In this document: positions 48,029 through 57,252 of the stretch, piece after piece
Layout: the number at the start of each line of letters is the position of its first letter
Position numbering within the stretch: position 1 is the first letter of the stretch
Assembly (NCBI RefSeq): GCF_000964465.1
Contig: NZ_BANH01000028.1
Span: forward strand, 1 to 64,000
Length of the DNA stretch: 64,000 bases
Source: Gluconobacter thailandicus F149-1 = NBRC 100600
GTDB lineage: Bacteria; Pseudomonadota; Alphaproteobacteria; Acetobacterales; Acetobacteraceae
Direction: 5' to 3'
The notes under the pieces: generated by a model
Databases searched by the model: none
The model's input: only the letters and a program-made list of their open reading frames with translations
Told to the model about the DNA's origin: nothing
Program-made: the position numbers and the translations under genes

Positions 48029-48098
48029 ATAACATGAGAAATGTTATTATCAGGTGATATAAGTGTTATTATGTCCGCGTCAACGTGATAAATATCAC
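48029..48098. promoter_or_regulatory. Cluster of dyads and repeats in the divergent kinase/deoR promoter region
   Basis: ATAACAT-GAGAA-ATGTTAT (48029-48047) has perfect 7-bp arms. GTGATAAATATCAC (48085-48098) is a perfect palindrome. TGTTATTAT occurs twice (48042-48050 and 48064-48072) and GTGATAT recurs at ~48054 and ~48122. Together they look like multiple operators for the two DeoR paralogues. Confidence 0.6.
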
Positions 48099-48248
48099 TT
48101 TCAGCGCTAGAGAGCTTCTTGTGTGATATTTCCTCGCAAAACCTCATCAAACTGCACATCCGAACATTACAAATCCGGCTAGCGCTGGTATGTAGAACTC
48201 CCTTTGCCGCGAAACGGCCTTCCCGATGGACAAGGATCTTTTTGACAG

Positions 48249-49067
48249 ATGACTGATGGTTCGGGCGTGATAACTGCCTCCCCTGGCGTCCTTCTCAGCA
48301 AACGTCGGGACAATAGCGCCAGGCAGCAGCAGATCCTCGATGTCCTTCTGGAAACCGGAAGCGCGACGATCGAGACACTTTCAGAACGCTTTGGCGTCAG
48401 CCGGATGACCATTCACCGGGACGCACATGCCCTTGCCGACCAAGGTTTGATCGATAAACTTCATGGCAGCATTGTTCTTAAAAACCGGGTAGTAACCCAG
48501 AAAACAGTCAATTTCCGAAAATCCCGCGCACCTGATCTGAAACAATCCATCATCCATCGAGCCATCTCGATGATTACGCCGGAACAGATTCTGGTATTGG
48601 ATGACTCGACAACAGTCGCAGCAATGCTTCCTCTCCTGCCGGCTCTTGCTCCCCTGACAATCATTACTAACGCAGTCGGGGTTATTCAGGCTCTTTCCCC
48701 TTACCCGAACCTTAAGCTCATCTGTCTTGGGGGAGATTATAATCAGCCGCGCAATGCATTTTTTGGTCTCGTGTGTGAACAGGCGGCCAAGTCTTTGCGC
48801 GCCAATACGATGTTTCTCTCAACATCAATCATTCACAATGAAACTGCTTTCCAGAACGATCAGGACGTCGTGAAAGTGAAGCAGGCTCTGATGCAGATCG
48901 CAGATCAGACAGTCCTGCTTGTGGACAGCACGAAATTCCGAAAAGGTGGCCTGCATCGACTCGCCTCCCTGAACGAATTCGATCTTGTCCTGACGGACTC
49001 TCAACTCAAACCATCCATTCGGAAGTCTCTTATCCAGGATGGAATCAATATAGAAACCTGCGGTTGA
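48249..49067 (+). CDS. DeoR-family transcriptional regulator, divergent from the kinase operon
   Basis: 272 aa. Winged helix-turn-helix at ~25-80: RQQQILDVLLETGSATIETL, SERFGVSRMTIHRDAHAL, ADQGLIDKLHGSIV. Effector domain: ILVLDDSTTVAAMLPLL, LTIITNAVGVIQAL, CLGGDYNQPRNAFFGLVCE, VLLVDSTKFRKGG. It has the full DeoR recognition region (RMTIHRD), whereas the second copy at 41890 has a more divergent helix (RAAMNRD). Likely represses or activates the kinase operon from the shared 270-nt region. Confidence 0.87.
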   Translation: MTDGSGVITASPGVLLSKRRDNSARQQQILDVLLETGSATIETLSERFGVSRMTIHRDAHALADQGLIDKLHGSIVLKNRVVTQKTVNFRKSRAPDLKQSIIHRAISMITPEQILVLDDSTTVAAMLPLLPALAPLTIITNAVGVIQALSPYPNLKLICLGGDYNQPRNAFFGLVCEQAAKSLRANTMFLSTSIIHNETAFQNDQDVVKVKQALMQIADQTVLLVDSTKFRKGGLHRLASLNEFDLVLTDSQLKPSIRKSLIQDGINIETCG

Positions 49068-49074
49068 TTTCTTA

Positions 49075-49107
49075 TTCCGGGAAATTTCGAAATCGAGTTT
49101 CCCGGAA
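49075..49107 (+). terminator. Hairpin after the divergent deoR gene
   Basis: Perfect 10-bp stem TTCCGGGAAA / TTTCCCGGAA (49075-49084, 49098-49107), 13-nt loop, 8 nt after the stop. No T run follows on the plus strand. Confidence 0.6.
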
Positions 49108-49674
49108 CATTCATGTTGCGCTTCATTGTCAAACGCAAATGCAGCCATGATTGACTGATGTGCCAGCTTTAAAACTCGAAAAAACACTATTTTAAATCGT
49201 TTTTAATGAAAAGACACAGCGCAGCCAAACCTGAGAAGGCATAAAATCTCACTGTTATCACGCCGATCATTTGTGGAAGCACTGACTGGCCAGAATCGGC
49301 TTCGAATAATGTCTGGAGCAGAGCGATCTCGCCGCTCCATACCCTTCGCAAAGCATTTTTTCATGTATCTCACACGCCCACACAAAAAAGTTATCTATTT
49401 TAACTATATATTTTAGTGAAAAATTATTCCTTGGGCAGACTGTCCTGTTTTCTGCACTCCTGCTCCTTTTTTCCTAGAATAACTGCCACCTCAATACGGG
49501 CGGTAGGTATCCTGCGAAAACCTTCATTTTCGTTGAAATATGGCCAAAAACGGAACGGAAGTTTCAATTGGTATCATTTGTGTCCACAATGATATTAACG
49601 ATATATTGACGATCGCCCAATAACCCGCGTACCCCTTTTTCTCCGTCTTCCTCGACACACCTGGAGATGCTGGA
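49108..49674. other. 567-nt interval with no recognisable gene
   Basis: AT-rich, especially 49375-49430. Contains the upstream region of the small gene at 49675, with CGAAAA/TTTTCG inverted repeats near 49517-49536 and repeated ATAT/GATAT steps near 49570-49605. A 60-codon minus-strand ORF (49203-49385) shows no family resemblance and no ribosome site. I see no RNA gene. Confidence 0.5.
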
Positions 49675-49983
49675 ATGTCTGGCATAACATTAAACGATTT
49701 CCTGAGTGTCACGCGCTGGACACCAGCCGAACTTGCCGCCCAGATTGATCGTAATCCGGATGACGTCGAATGGTGGTTAAACAACCAGGAACACGTCCCT
49801 GAGCGTCTGACTGTCTGGATGAGCCAGATTGTTGACGCCTTTCGGAGCAACCCCGCTCCTAAAGGCTATGCGATGGAGCGTTCAGAGGGCTGCATTTTCA
49901 ACGATGACCCGTCCATCACGGTCGTATGCTCCGTATGCCGTTTTGCTGCGACATGCACAGCATCCCGGATAATCAGGAACTAA
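49675..49983 (+). CDS. Small hypothetical protein with helix-turn-helix-like N-terminus and C-terminal cysteines
   Basis: 102 aa with GGAG 8 nt before the ATG. The first ~60 residues ([20 protein letters not shown], then [13 protein letters not shown]) look like a small Cro/XRE-type helical domain. The C-terminus has [10 protein letters not shown], a C-x2-C-x5-C set that could bind metal. It is convergent with mntR, with its stop next to that of mntR. Family not recognised; a regulator linked to metal or redox is only a suggestion. Confidence 0.6.
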   Translation: MSGITLNDFLSVTRWTPAELAAQIDRNPDDVEWWLNNQEHVPERLTVWMSQIVDAFRSNPAPKGYAMERSEGCIFNDDPSITVVCSVCRFAATCTASRIIRN

Positions 49984-50444
49984 CGGCCCGCTTTCTGGCT
50001 TTCGTCTCCTACCACGGATGACGTCTTCATGAAGTCTGCCAACCCTCTCTTGAGAGCTTTTTCAAATACTGCGAGCGTTTCTGCTCCGACATAGTGCTCA
50101 ATACCCTCAGCATCGATGCGCGCGTTCTCTTCACTAATTCCAAGTGCGAGAAGAAAAGCCTCCACAATTCCATGTCGATGCCGGGCCTTGCTGGCCATGT
50201 CTTGCCCGGCATTCGTCAGGAACACCCCCCTGTAGGGCTTCTGCGTAACCAACCCTTCCGCTGAAAGCCGCGCAAGCATCTTGGCCACCGTTGGCTGAGA
50301 CACCCCCAGGCGTCCAGCGATATCAACCTGACGAGCCTCCTGCCCTTCGGACAAAAGATCGGAAATCAGCTCGACATAATCTTCAACCAGAACTTTCTGC
50401 CGCGCGGCCCGGTTGGCACGAAACCCCTCTGAATGGGTTTCCAT
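49980..50444 (-). CDS. mntR: Manganese-responsive regulator (DtxR/MntR family)
   Basis: 154 aa from the ATG at 50444, the length of E. coli MntR (155). DNA-binding winged helix: [58 protein letters not shown]. The metal-binding dimerisation region has [20 protein letters not shown] then [11 protein letters not shown], with the E/H residues of the Mn sites. An in-frame TTG at 50504 would extend it by 20 residues. Divergent from mntH, whose promoter it should repress when manganese is sufficient. Confidence 0.9.
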   Translation of the reverse strand: METHSEGFRANRAARQKVLVEDYVELISDLLSEGQEARQVDIAGRLGVSQPTVAKMLARLSAEGLVTQKPYRGVFLTNAGQDMASKARHRHGIVEAFLLALGISEENARIDAEGIEHYVGAETLAVFEKALKRGLADFMKTSSVVGDESQKAGR

Positions 50445-50581
50445 ATCCAAAAGTGTCTTCTGCCTGCTCTTTTTCCGTTCCACTGTTCGGCTACCAACTT
50501 TCAATATAAATTATTCAGCGAAGAATAAAATATTCCTCTTCTTAATTCCAGCCTCTGAAAAATCGAAAGTCACATCCTGAA

Positions 50582-50598
50582 TATAGCACATTGCATAA
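50582..50598. promoter_or_regulatory. Candidate MntR operator upstream of mntH
   Basis: TATAGC-ACATT-GCATAA is an imperfect dyad (4 of 6 arm positions complementary) 16 nt before the mntH start. It resembles the ATAGC-N5-GCTAT type of MntR box. Pattern match by eye only. Confidence 0.4.
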
Positions 50599-50613
50599 TT
50601 TAGAGATTCACGT

Positions 50614-52014
50614 TTGAATGGCATTCTGATGCCAGAACAGTCCCTCCCCCCCGAAACAACCCCACGCAACCTGCCTCACAAAGCTGCGGCATGGCGTTTT
50701 TCGCGTGATGAGGACAGGACACGCCCTTCTCTTCCGGAAGTTTTTTCCAGTGTGCATGTCCCGAATGGGCAAACATCCTGGGTGAAGCGTTTTCTGGCCT
50801 TCGTTGGCCCGGGCTACATGGTCTCCGTAGGCTATATGGACCCTGGCAACTGGGCCACGGATCTTCAGGGGGGTGCCCAATACGGTTACAGCCTGCTCTG
50901 CATCATCATGCTTTCCAACCTGATGGCTATTTTGCTACAGGCGCTCTCCGCCCGGCTGGGCATAGCTACCGGCCGTGATCTGGCGCAGGCGTGCCGGGAT
51001 CAATACCACCCGGTAGTCAATATTATTCTATGGCTAGCCTGCGAGCTCGCCATCATTGCCTGCGATCTTGCAGAGGTGATTGGCACGGCGGTGGCATTGC
51101 AATTGCTGTTCGGCCTTCCCCTCCTCCCAGGGGCCATCCTCTCGATCCTCGATGCGTTTATCGTGCTGCTTCTGATGGGGCGTGGCTTCCGGTATCTGGA
51201 AGCCTTTGTCATCAGCCTCCTGTCCATCATTGCCCTCTGTTTCGGCGTTCAGCTTATCGCTGCTGCGCCCCCTGTTGCCGGTGTTCTGAAGGGGCTGATC
51301 CCCACCCCTCAGATCGTTACGACACCCGGAATGCTCTACATTGCTATCGGCATTATCGGTGCAACCGTCATGCCGCATAACCTGTATCTGCATTCTTCCA
51401 TCGTCCAGACTCGTGCTTATGAACGCACGCCTTCCGGGCGGCGCGAGGCAATCCGGTGGTCAACCTGGGACAGCACGATCGCCCTCATGCTGGCCCTGTT
51501 CATCAATGCCGCCATCCTGATCGTGTCAGCCGCGGCTTTTCATGAAACAGGCCATCAGAACGTTGCAGAAATCGAGGAGGCTTATCGGCTTCTGTCACCC
51601 ATTCTGGGCTTGGGGATTGCCTCCACTCTATTTGCTCTCGCCCTCCTCGCCGCAGGAACGAACTCGACTGTTACCGGCACCCTTGCCGGCCAGATCATTG
51701 TGGAAGGCTTTCTGCGGCTACATATCCCGCACTGGGCCCGACGCCTCCTGACGCGGGGCCTGGCCATCATTCCGGTTGCTGTTGTGACAGTAATCTATGG
51801 GGACCATGGTGTCGGTACGCTCCTGCTGGCCAGTCAGGTCATTCTTTCGCTTCAGCTTCCGTTCGCTGTCATTCCTCTCGTGATGTTCGTATCTGACTGC
51901 CGCAAGATGGGAGAGTTCACAATCTCCCGGGTAATGACTGCTCTGTCCTGGGGAGTTGCGGGGCTGATCCTCCTCCTGAATTTCAAACTCCTCTACGACA
52001 CACTGACCGGGTAA
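50614..52014 (+). CDS. mntH: Manganese transporter, NRAMP family
   Basis: 466 aa (461 if the ATG at 50629 is used rather than the TTG at 50614). Inner-membrane proton-coupled Mn(II)/Fe(II) importer with about eleven helices. NRAMP signatures: [20 protein letters not shown] in helix 1 (metal-binding D, N) and [20 protein letters not shown] in helix 6 (the MPH metal-binding motif). The intracellular consensus loop is present between helices 8 and 9. Neighbouring mntR and the dyad upstream indicate manganese control. Confidence 0.95.
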   Translation: MNGILMPEQSLPPETTPRNLPHKAAAWRFSRDEDRTRPSLPEVFSSVHVPNGQTSWVKRFLAFVGPGYMVSVGYMDPGNWATDLQGGAQYGYSLLCIIMLSNLMAILLQALSARLGIATGRDLAQACRDQYHPVVNIILWLACELAIIACDLAEVIGTAVALQLLFGLPLLPGAILSILDAFIVLLLMGRGFRYLEAFVISLLSIIALCFGVQLIAAAPPVAGVLKGLIPTPQIVTTPGMLYIAIGIIGATVMPHNLYLHSSIVQTRAYERTPSGRREAIRWSTWDSTIALMLALFINAAILIVSAAAFHETGHQNVAEIEEAYRLLSPILGLGIASTLFALALLAAGTNSTVTGTLAGQIIVEGFLRLHIPHWARRLLTRGLAIIPVAVVTVIYGDHGVGTLLLASQVILSLQLPFAVIPLVMFVSDCRKMGEFTISRVMTALSWGVAGLILLLNFKLLYDTLTG

Positions 52015-52161
52015 AACCGGCCCTTATCCAACGGCTTCTCCATTTTCAGGACGATTGCATCTACGTATCCAAGGCGCGCTTTTTTATATAGTAATTGCTA
52101 TATTTTTAAATATTGCACTTTCGGGCGCGCCCCCTGGAAAGTCTACCCCCCCTCCGTTCAA

Positions 52162-52610
52162 TTCCGCTTTCTGGAGGATGGCCAAGCAGAGCAGAATTAC
52201 TATGCTGTCGTTTCCTATCAGCACAGTGCGGAAAAGCTGAACTTCCAGTTTCTCCCTATTTCCGTTCGGCCCGCATTGATTTTACGCCTGCCGCGTTCGT
52301 GATCTAGTTTTCCGGATGTGGCCGAACACGAGGCCAAGGATTTTACAACCGGCGGATCACGGCTCGATCTGTCTTCTCACTCCGGATCATACGATCCGCG
52401 CTGGCCTGCTATAGTTGCATACAGCCAGCCCGGGAGCCTTCTACACAAACAGCCGCAATATGCAGCCTTCAATATGGAGTACCAGTCACTCACGCACTTC
52501 CGTTCGGACGTGACCTGGAAATTCGCGATGGCAGCAGTGTCGGGACTTATCAGGGCCAGTACAGTCAACGCCGGAGTGTTTGTTTTTCACTCGTCTCTGA
52601 TTTCTGATCC
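52162..52610 (+). pseudogene. Remnant of a TonB-dependent receptor (plug/barrel fragment)
   Basis: Short stretches in changing frames read like the early barrel of a TonB receptor: FRFLEDGQAEQNYYAVVSYQ then HSAEKLNFQ (52162-52248), SPYFRSARIDFTPAAFV in another frame (52251 on), and DVAEHEAKDFTTGGSRLDLS from 52315. Together these match the familiar order of strands (YQHS..LNFQ, RS..IDFTP, DF..G..LDLS). At least two frameshifts and a stop separate them, and neither the plug nor the C-terminal barrel is present. It lies on the strand opposite to the intact receptor operon next door. Confidence 0.5.
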
Positions 52611-52611
52611 C

Positions 52612-54207
52612 TCAGACCTTGCTAAGACCTGAAGGCTGCTCCTTCCGGAAAAGTGGCTGTCCCGCTTGAGGCCGGATAGCCCATAGCAGCAGAAGTGCGC
52701 CGTAGAGAATGGCGGTGCAATCAACGATCAAGCTTGATGCCGTCACCTGAGACAGTGGCGTTGCAACGGATGCGGAAATTGGCATCAAAAAAGTCAGAAT
52801 AGCCGATACGAACAGAAGTGTTCGAATAGCCTGCCGTTCCTTGAGGCAAAAACAGACCGCCACACAGGAGAGAAAAACGGCGAAATAAATGATCTGAACG
52901 TGCGACATCTCTCCGCCGGCCGGAAGCAATGGAGCCGCGGCCAGAACAGTGGACACACCGGCAACACATCCGAGAGAACAACCAACTGTAAGAGAGCAGA
53001 GCAACCGGGTGGAACGCGTATCCTCCACACACCCACTTCCTCTCTCCCGGCGCCTGCGTGAGACAATCCAGAGCTGGTTTCCAGCGTAAAACATGAATGC
53101 ACCAGCCAACCCCAGCACGGCATATCCCCAGCGCACACCTTCCCCGCCAAAGCTTCCAAAATGCAGGACAAAAAAGGATGTCAGAACAGCCATGGGAAGG
53201 GTCTGATGTCCTGGAAGATAATCCGTTGAAAGCAGTTTGCCACTGTACGGATCCACGCCCGCAAAGCCTCCGCCAGCACCACGAGCGCCATATCGCGGGT
53301 CATGTCCCGTAACCCGCAAGGCGAGATGACCGCCATGCGAGTTATCATACACCAGCGTTTCCGGCATAAAGCCCGGAGCCTGCTTTGTGATGGTGGCAAC
53401 GATTTGAGCGGGTTCCAGCGGAGCCCGGAATTCTCCCGCTGGCACTTGCTGTTGATGCAGACCTGAAGCTCGGTCAGCGTGCGGATGACCTTGCACCTGA
53501 TGAACCGCTTTTCCACCCAGCAAAGCATGTTCAGCGACGTAAATTTCATCGTGAAATGCAAACACCACCGACGTCAAAGCCATGATGATGTGAAACGGCA
53601 ATGAGAACAGCCCAAGCATACTGTGCAGATCAAGCCACATGCGTTTGGCGTTCTGGCCCAGTCGAATTGCAAAAAGATTTTTTACCAGCCCTGGCAAAAC
53701 AACAAGCGTGCCTGAAATCAGCGCCACTGAATATAATAACGCCACCACCCCCATGAAGAACCGGCCGACTTCGTGGGGCATCCACAAACCCACCTGCTGA
53801 TGCAGCATATTGATGAAATGTGCAGCTTCAGAAGGGGGCTGCCGCCTGGTCACTAACGACCCATCCTCTGCAAGAGCTGAATAACTCGCTGCCGCAGGTC
53901 CGTGCATCCGTTGCGGCATTCCCCAGACGAGACTGGCCGGCTGAGAGGGTGTTGGATGAAGAACAACCGTGTAAGCGTTTCTGGCTTCCGGATGCTCTGC
54001 GAATGTCTTTTCCAGAAGCTCAGGGAAACGTTCCAGAGAAACCGGTGGTGGAAGCGATACCGGCGGGGACGCCCAATCCTGCAGAGGGCGCTCAAACATC
54101 GTTATGGCACCTGCATAAAATGCCACAAACAGGAACAGACCACAGACAATTCCGACCCAGCTATGGATCTCACGATACATCCGGACGATATCGGCACGGA
54201 TTTTCAT
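52612..54207 (-). CDS. PepSY-associated transmembrane protein (iron-uptake operon type)
   Basis: 531 aa. The N-terminal helix with MYREIHSWVGIVCGLFLFVA, a large periplasmic part, a paired helix around WLDLHSMLGLFSLPFHIIMA, and a C-terminal block of four helices match PepSY_TM proteins. Several conserved histidines in helices (HSWVG, HSMLG, HIIM) suggest heme or iron-reductase chemistry; members are often ferric-siderophore reductases, but not proven here. Third gene after the siderophore receptor, overlapping the small membrane gene by 4 nt. Confidence 0.82.
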   Translation of the reverse strand: MKIRADIVRMYREIHSWVGIVCGLFLFVAFYAGAITMFERPLQDWASPPVSLPPPVSLERFPELLEKTFAEHPEARNAYTVVLHPTPSQPASLVWGMPQRMHGPAAASYSALAEDGSLVTRRQPPSEAAHFINMLHQQVGLWMPHEVGRFFMGVVALLYSVALISGTLVVLPGLVKNLFAIRLGQNAKRMWLDLHSMLGLFSLPFHIIMALTSVVFAFHDEIYVAEHALLGGKAVHQVQGHPHADRASGLHQQQVPAGEFRAPLEPAQIVATITKQAPGFMPETLVYDNSHGGHLALRVTGHDPRYGARGAGGGFAGVDPYSGKLLSTDYLPGHQTLPMAVLTSFFVLHFGSFGGEGVRWGYAVLGLAGAFMFYAGNQLWIVSRRRRERGSGCVEDTRSTRLLCSLTVGCSLGCVAGVSTVLAAAPLLPAGGEMSHVQIIYFAVFLSCVAVCFCLKERQAIRTLLFVSAILTFLMPISASVATPLSQVTASSLIVDCTAILYGALLLLWAIRPQAGQPLFRKEQPSGLSKV

Positions 54208-54500
54208 GACATTATACTCCGCACGCCAATATAGAGGGCCCAGAGCAGGACATTAATGCCCCCCAGAATACCCCAGGCTCTCCAGCCTGTCCGAAACATG
54301 AAGCAACTCCCCAATACGGCCGTCCACATCGGAGCTACGAGCCACATCAGGTACTGGGATGCCGGCGAACGCGGATCTCCATTCGTATGGCAAAGCAGCC
54401 CCAAAATTCCGACGCATGACAACGCCAGGGTCAGTCCAAGCACCAGACCGGCGCTCGCTTTGGGAAACCAGTTCCTGCTGGAAAGCGGCGCTGACCTCAT
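54204..54500 (-). CDS. Small membrane protein of siderophore-receptor operon
   Basis: 98 aa with three hydrophobic segments (AGLVLGLTLALSCVGILGLL, LMWLVAPMWTAVLGSCFMF, WGILGGINVLLWALYIGV). The set SPASQYLMWLVAPMWTAV and FRTGWRAWGILGG resembles small proteins (DUF3649-like) that accompany TonB siderophore receptors and PepSY proteins. Overlaps both neighbours by 4 nt. Function unknown; presumably part of inner-membrane iron handling. Confidence 0.7.
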   Translation of the reverse strand: MRSAPLSSRNWFPKASAGLVLGLTLALSCVGILGLLCHTNGDPRSPASQYLMWLVAPMWTAVLGSCFMFRTGWRAWGILGGINVLLWALYIGVRSIMS

Positions 54501-54784
54501 GGCGCTTTATGCCCCTGTTTCAGAAGAGCCAGTCCGATTGGCAACAGGCTCCAGACAATCATTAAGAGGGTCAGCAGAGCGAAAAAAGCCGTTCCGCTCC
54601 CGTAGATCATGAGATGAAAAAGCAGGGACAGACAAAGCAATCCCGTTCCTGACAATGCGCAGATCCTGTTTGTGAGGCGGCATTTCAATAGACGCTGCGC
54701 TGGAGCGGCAAGGTACAGAAATACTGCCCCTATCACCCCAATCAACATCGCAAAAAACGTCATCATCATGATGGCTCCGAACAC
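54497..54784 (-). CDS. Small membrane protein of siderophore-receptor operon
   Basis: 95 aa with three hydrophobic segments (MMTFFAMLIGVIGAVFLYLA, ICALSGTGLLCLSLLFHLMI, FFALLTLLMIVWSLLPIGLA). Position directly after the receptor gene and before two more membrane genes is the usual DUF3325/DUF3649 arrangement. I cannot assign which of those families it belongs to. Overlaps the next gene by 4 nt. Confidence 0.68.
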   Translation of the reverse strand: MFGAIMMMTFFAMLIGVIGAVFLYLAAPAQRLLKCRLTNRICALSGTGLLCLSLLFHLMIYGSGTAFFALLTLLMIVWSLLPIGLALLKQGHKAP

Positions 54785-54785
54785 G

Positions 54786-57083
54786 TTACCAGCGGTATTC
54801 CAGACGCGCCGTCAGATTGCGTCCCTGCCCGTAATAGCAGGCGGAAACAGCCGTGCACGTAGCCACGAACCGCTTGTTGGCAATGTTTCGTGCGTTGAAC
54901 GAGAATGACAGTCCTTTGTAGCGCGGATGAGCAAGCGCAAAATCATACCGCAGAAACAGATCGAACAACGTGTAATCCGGAATCCGGAGCTTATTTGCCG
55001 TATCACCGAAGCTGGCGCCCGTATAACGGACGCCACCCCCCATCCCGAGGCCGGCCAACGCTCCGTGCTGAATCCGCTGATCCACAAACAGGGACGCCAT
55101 CCATTTTGGTGCCTGACCCAGATAATTTCCAACTTGAGACGCCGTATTGGAACGGGTGATTTTTGCGTCGCTTCGGGTTCCGGTAAAGATTACAGACATA
55201 TCCCAGGGAAGGTTGGCTTTCCCTTCCAGTTCAAGCCCGCGAACACGTCCCTGCCCCGTCTGGACAAGACAGGTGGCTGTGCCACACAGACGCCCGGCTG
55301 GATCAGAGGTTGTCATGTTGTTCTGGGTGATCTGATAGCCCCCGAACGTGACGTAAATGCTCTTTCCGTACTGATACCGGATGCCGCCTTCGTACTGGTC
55401 ACCGGTTGTTGGCTTGAAAGGCTTACCATCCACCGACGTGGACGGATCAGATACCTGAGGTTGGAAGGACTGGGCGTAGCTGAAATAGGGTGCGAGACCA
55501 TTATCGAATAGATAAACTGCGCCTGCACGCCATGTGAACGCGTTCGAATTGGTGATGTAGCGGGACTTCGTCAGAACATTGAGCGTGTTGTCACGAGCCC
55601 AGTCCTGACGGCCACCGATCGTGACGCGCAGACGGTCAAACTTGAGTTGATCCTGGAAATAAATACCGTTCTGCTCACTCACTGTGGCCGAATAGATCTG
55701 CGGACCCAAACCAGCAGAATACCCTCTGCTGCCTCTGGCCTGCGGGTTAAAAATGTTCAGAACGGGCAAAACAAGTGATGAATTCACCAAATCACGGCTA
55801 TGGCGCCAGTTCGTGTAGAAATAGTCCGTTCCAACCAGCAGAAGATGACGCACGGGACCAGTCTGCACATGCCCCTCAAGCTGTGTATCGGTTGTCACGC
55901 CCTGTGACTGACCACGTCCTTCAACAGCGCGTCGGCCAACCGTTTCCCCGGCAACACATCCAGCAATAGCCGCCGTACATTTCGAGATCGTATCGCCCGA
56001 CAGAACTGTGGCGCGATAAAGGGTGTTGAGATAGGTGTAGCGGGTGTTGTTCCGTACCGTCAGATAGCGGTTGAATTTATGCTCAAAGAACGACCCGGCA
56101 AGCGCCTGATTGCGGTCAAACGTATCCCACGTTGGTTCACCGATATTGGCATCATTCGCAATATACCGCCCCTTGGATGAATAAAGCGTACCCGTGGAAG
56201 GGAGGAACTGGAACGTCGACCCTCCCTGGTCCCGCTGGTATTGTGCCAACAGGGTCCAACTGGTCCGCGGTGTAATCTTCCAGGTCAGACTGGGAGAAAT
56301 GTAATAACGCCCCGTGCGGACCTCATTGACCTGCGTATCACCATACCGGGCCAATCCGACGATACGCCCGGTGACGGTGCCATCCCTGGTCAGACGACCG
56401 GAAACATCCCCGGAAGCCTGCCCTTGCCAGTTGGAAAGGTTGGTGAAACCACTGCTCTGGAGAAAAAATTCACCTTCGCTTTTGTCGGTCGGCCGCTTTG
56501 TCACAAGATTGACCACGCCACCCGGTGCCGTCTGACCATAAAGCGCTCCTGACGGTCCCTTCAGGACTTCAATCTGCTGAAGGGCAAACGGATCAAACGA
56601 GGTTCGCGTCCACTGCCCTCCGGATGGCAGACGCAGGCCGTCTACAAAGTTGTTGTTTGATGAGAAGCCGCCCGCACCAAATCCACGAACAGAGACTTCA
56701 TCGACACGACTATCAATACCTGAAGGCTCAGCCTGAACACCGGCGGTATAGGCCAGCGCGTCTGCAATTGTCGGTGAGGCACGCAATTCAATTTCTTCGC
56801 GGCTCACGATGGAAATTGATTGAGGTGATTCAATAATGGGCGTCCGCGTCTTTGTTGCCGATGATGCATGCGACATGCCTGTAGCCGTCACAACAATAAT
56901 TTCTGCTTTGGATTTTCCGGGAACTGCTGATGCCGTATGCGGCTGTGTTTTTGGGGCAATTTTCTGCCCCTTCCCTTCAATATCTCCTGCATTGGCGGGG
57001 ACTTCCGCACCGGCAGCAGCCGAGGTCAGCCCCGCCAATACAAGAGCAGGAATGAAAGTACGCTTAGCGAAGGGAAACGACAT
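54786..57083 (-). CDS. TonB-dependent siderophore receptor
   Basis: 765 aa. Signal peptide MSFPFAKRTFIPALVLAGLT, then SAAAGAEV. The plug has PIIESPQSISIVSREEIELR, TIADALAYTAGVQAEPSGID, VRGFGAGGFSSNNNFVDGLR and GPSGALYGQTAPGGVVNLVT. The last reads like FpvA/FhuA-type ferric siderophore receptors. The barrel ends ARLEYRW, an aromatic C-terminus as required. Start 57083 is chosen since the signal peptide begins there; the longer form from 57122 would begin 10 nt after a Fur-like box. First gene of a four-gene operon with two small membrane proteins and a PepSY protein. Siderophore not identifiable. Confidence 0.9.
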   Translation of the reverse strand: MSFPFAKRTFIPALVLAGLTSAAAGAEVPANAGDIEGKGQKIAPKTQPHTASAVPGKSKAEIIVVTATGMSHASSATKTRTPIIESPQSISIVSREEIELRASPTIADALAYTAGVQAEPSGIDSRVDEVSVRGFGAGGFSSNNNFVDGLRLPSGGQWTRTSFDPFALQQIEVLKGPSGALYGQTAPGGVVNLVTKRPTDKSEGEFFLQSSGFTNLSNWQGQASGDVSGRLTRDGTVTGRIVGLARYGDTQVNEVRTGRYYISPSLTWKITPRTSWTLLAQYQRDQGGSTFQFLPSTGTLYSSKGRYIANDANIGEPTWDTFDRNQALAGSFFEHKFNRYLTVRNNTRYTYLNTLYRATVLSGDTISKCTAAIAGCVAGETVGRRAVEGRGQSQGVTTDTQLEGHVQTGPVRHLLLVGTDYFYTNWRHSRDLVNSSLVLPVLNIFNPQARGSRGYSAGLGPQIYSATVSEQNGIYFQDQLKFDRLRVTIGGRQDWARDNTLNVLTKSRYITNSNAFTWRAGAVYLFDNGLAPYFSYAQSFQPQVSDPSTSVDGKPFKPTTGDQYEGGIRYQYGKSIYVTFGGYQITQNNMTTSDPAGRLCGTATCLVQTGQGRVRGLELEGKANLPWDMSVIFTGTRSDAKITRSNTASQVGNYLGQAPKWMASLFVDQRIQHGALAGLGMGGGVRYTGASFGDTANKLRIPDYTLFDLFLRYDFALAHPRYKGLSFSFNARNIANKRFVATCTAVSACYYGQGRNLTARLEYRW

Positions 57084-57131
57084 GTGCAGCTCACCGAAAT
57101 GCGATCGGAAATGCCGCCTCATATTTGCAAT

Positions 57132-57146
57132 TGATAATCAGTGTCA
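57132..57146. promoter_or_regulatory. Fur-like box upstream of the siderophore receptor
   Basis: TGATAAT-C-AGTGTCA agrees with the 7-1-7 Fur pattern at 12 of 14 defined positions, with one perfect half-site. It lies 49 nt before the receptor start at 57083. Confidence 0.65.
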
Positions 57147-57252
57147 ATTGAAAGGTATTCACTGCATTGCATCAAAACATGGCTGAAAATATTCGTTTCT
57201 ATAGAGGAATTAAATTAAGTTTGTTATTCAATAGTTTATTGTTGTTTTTTTC

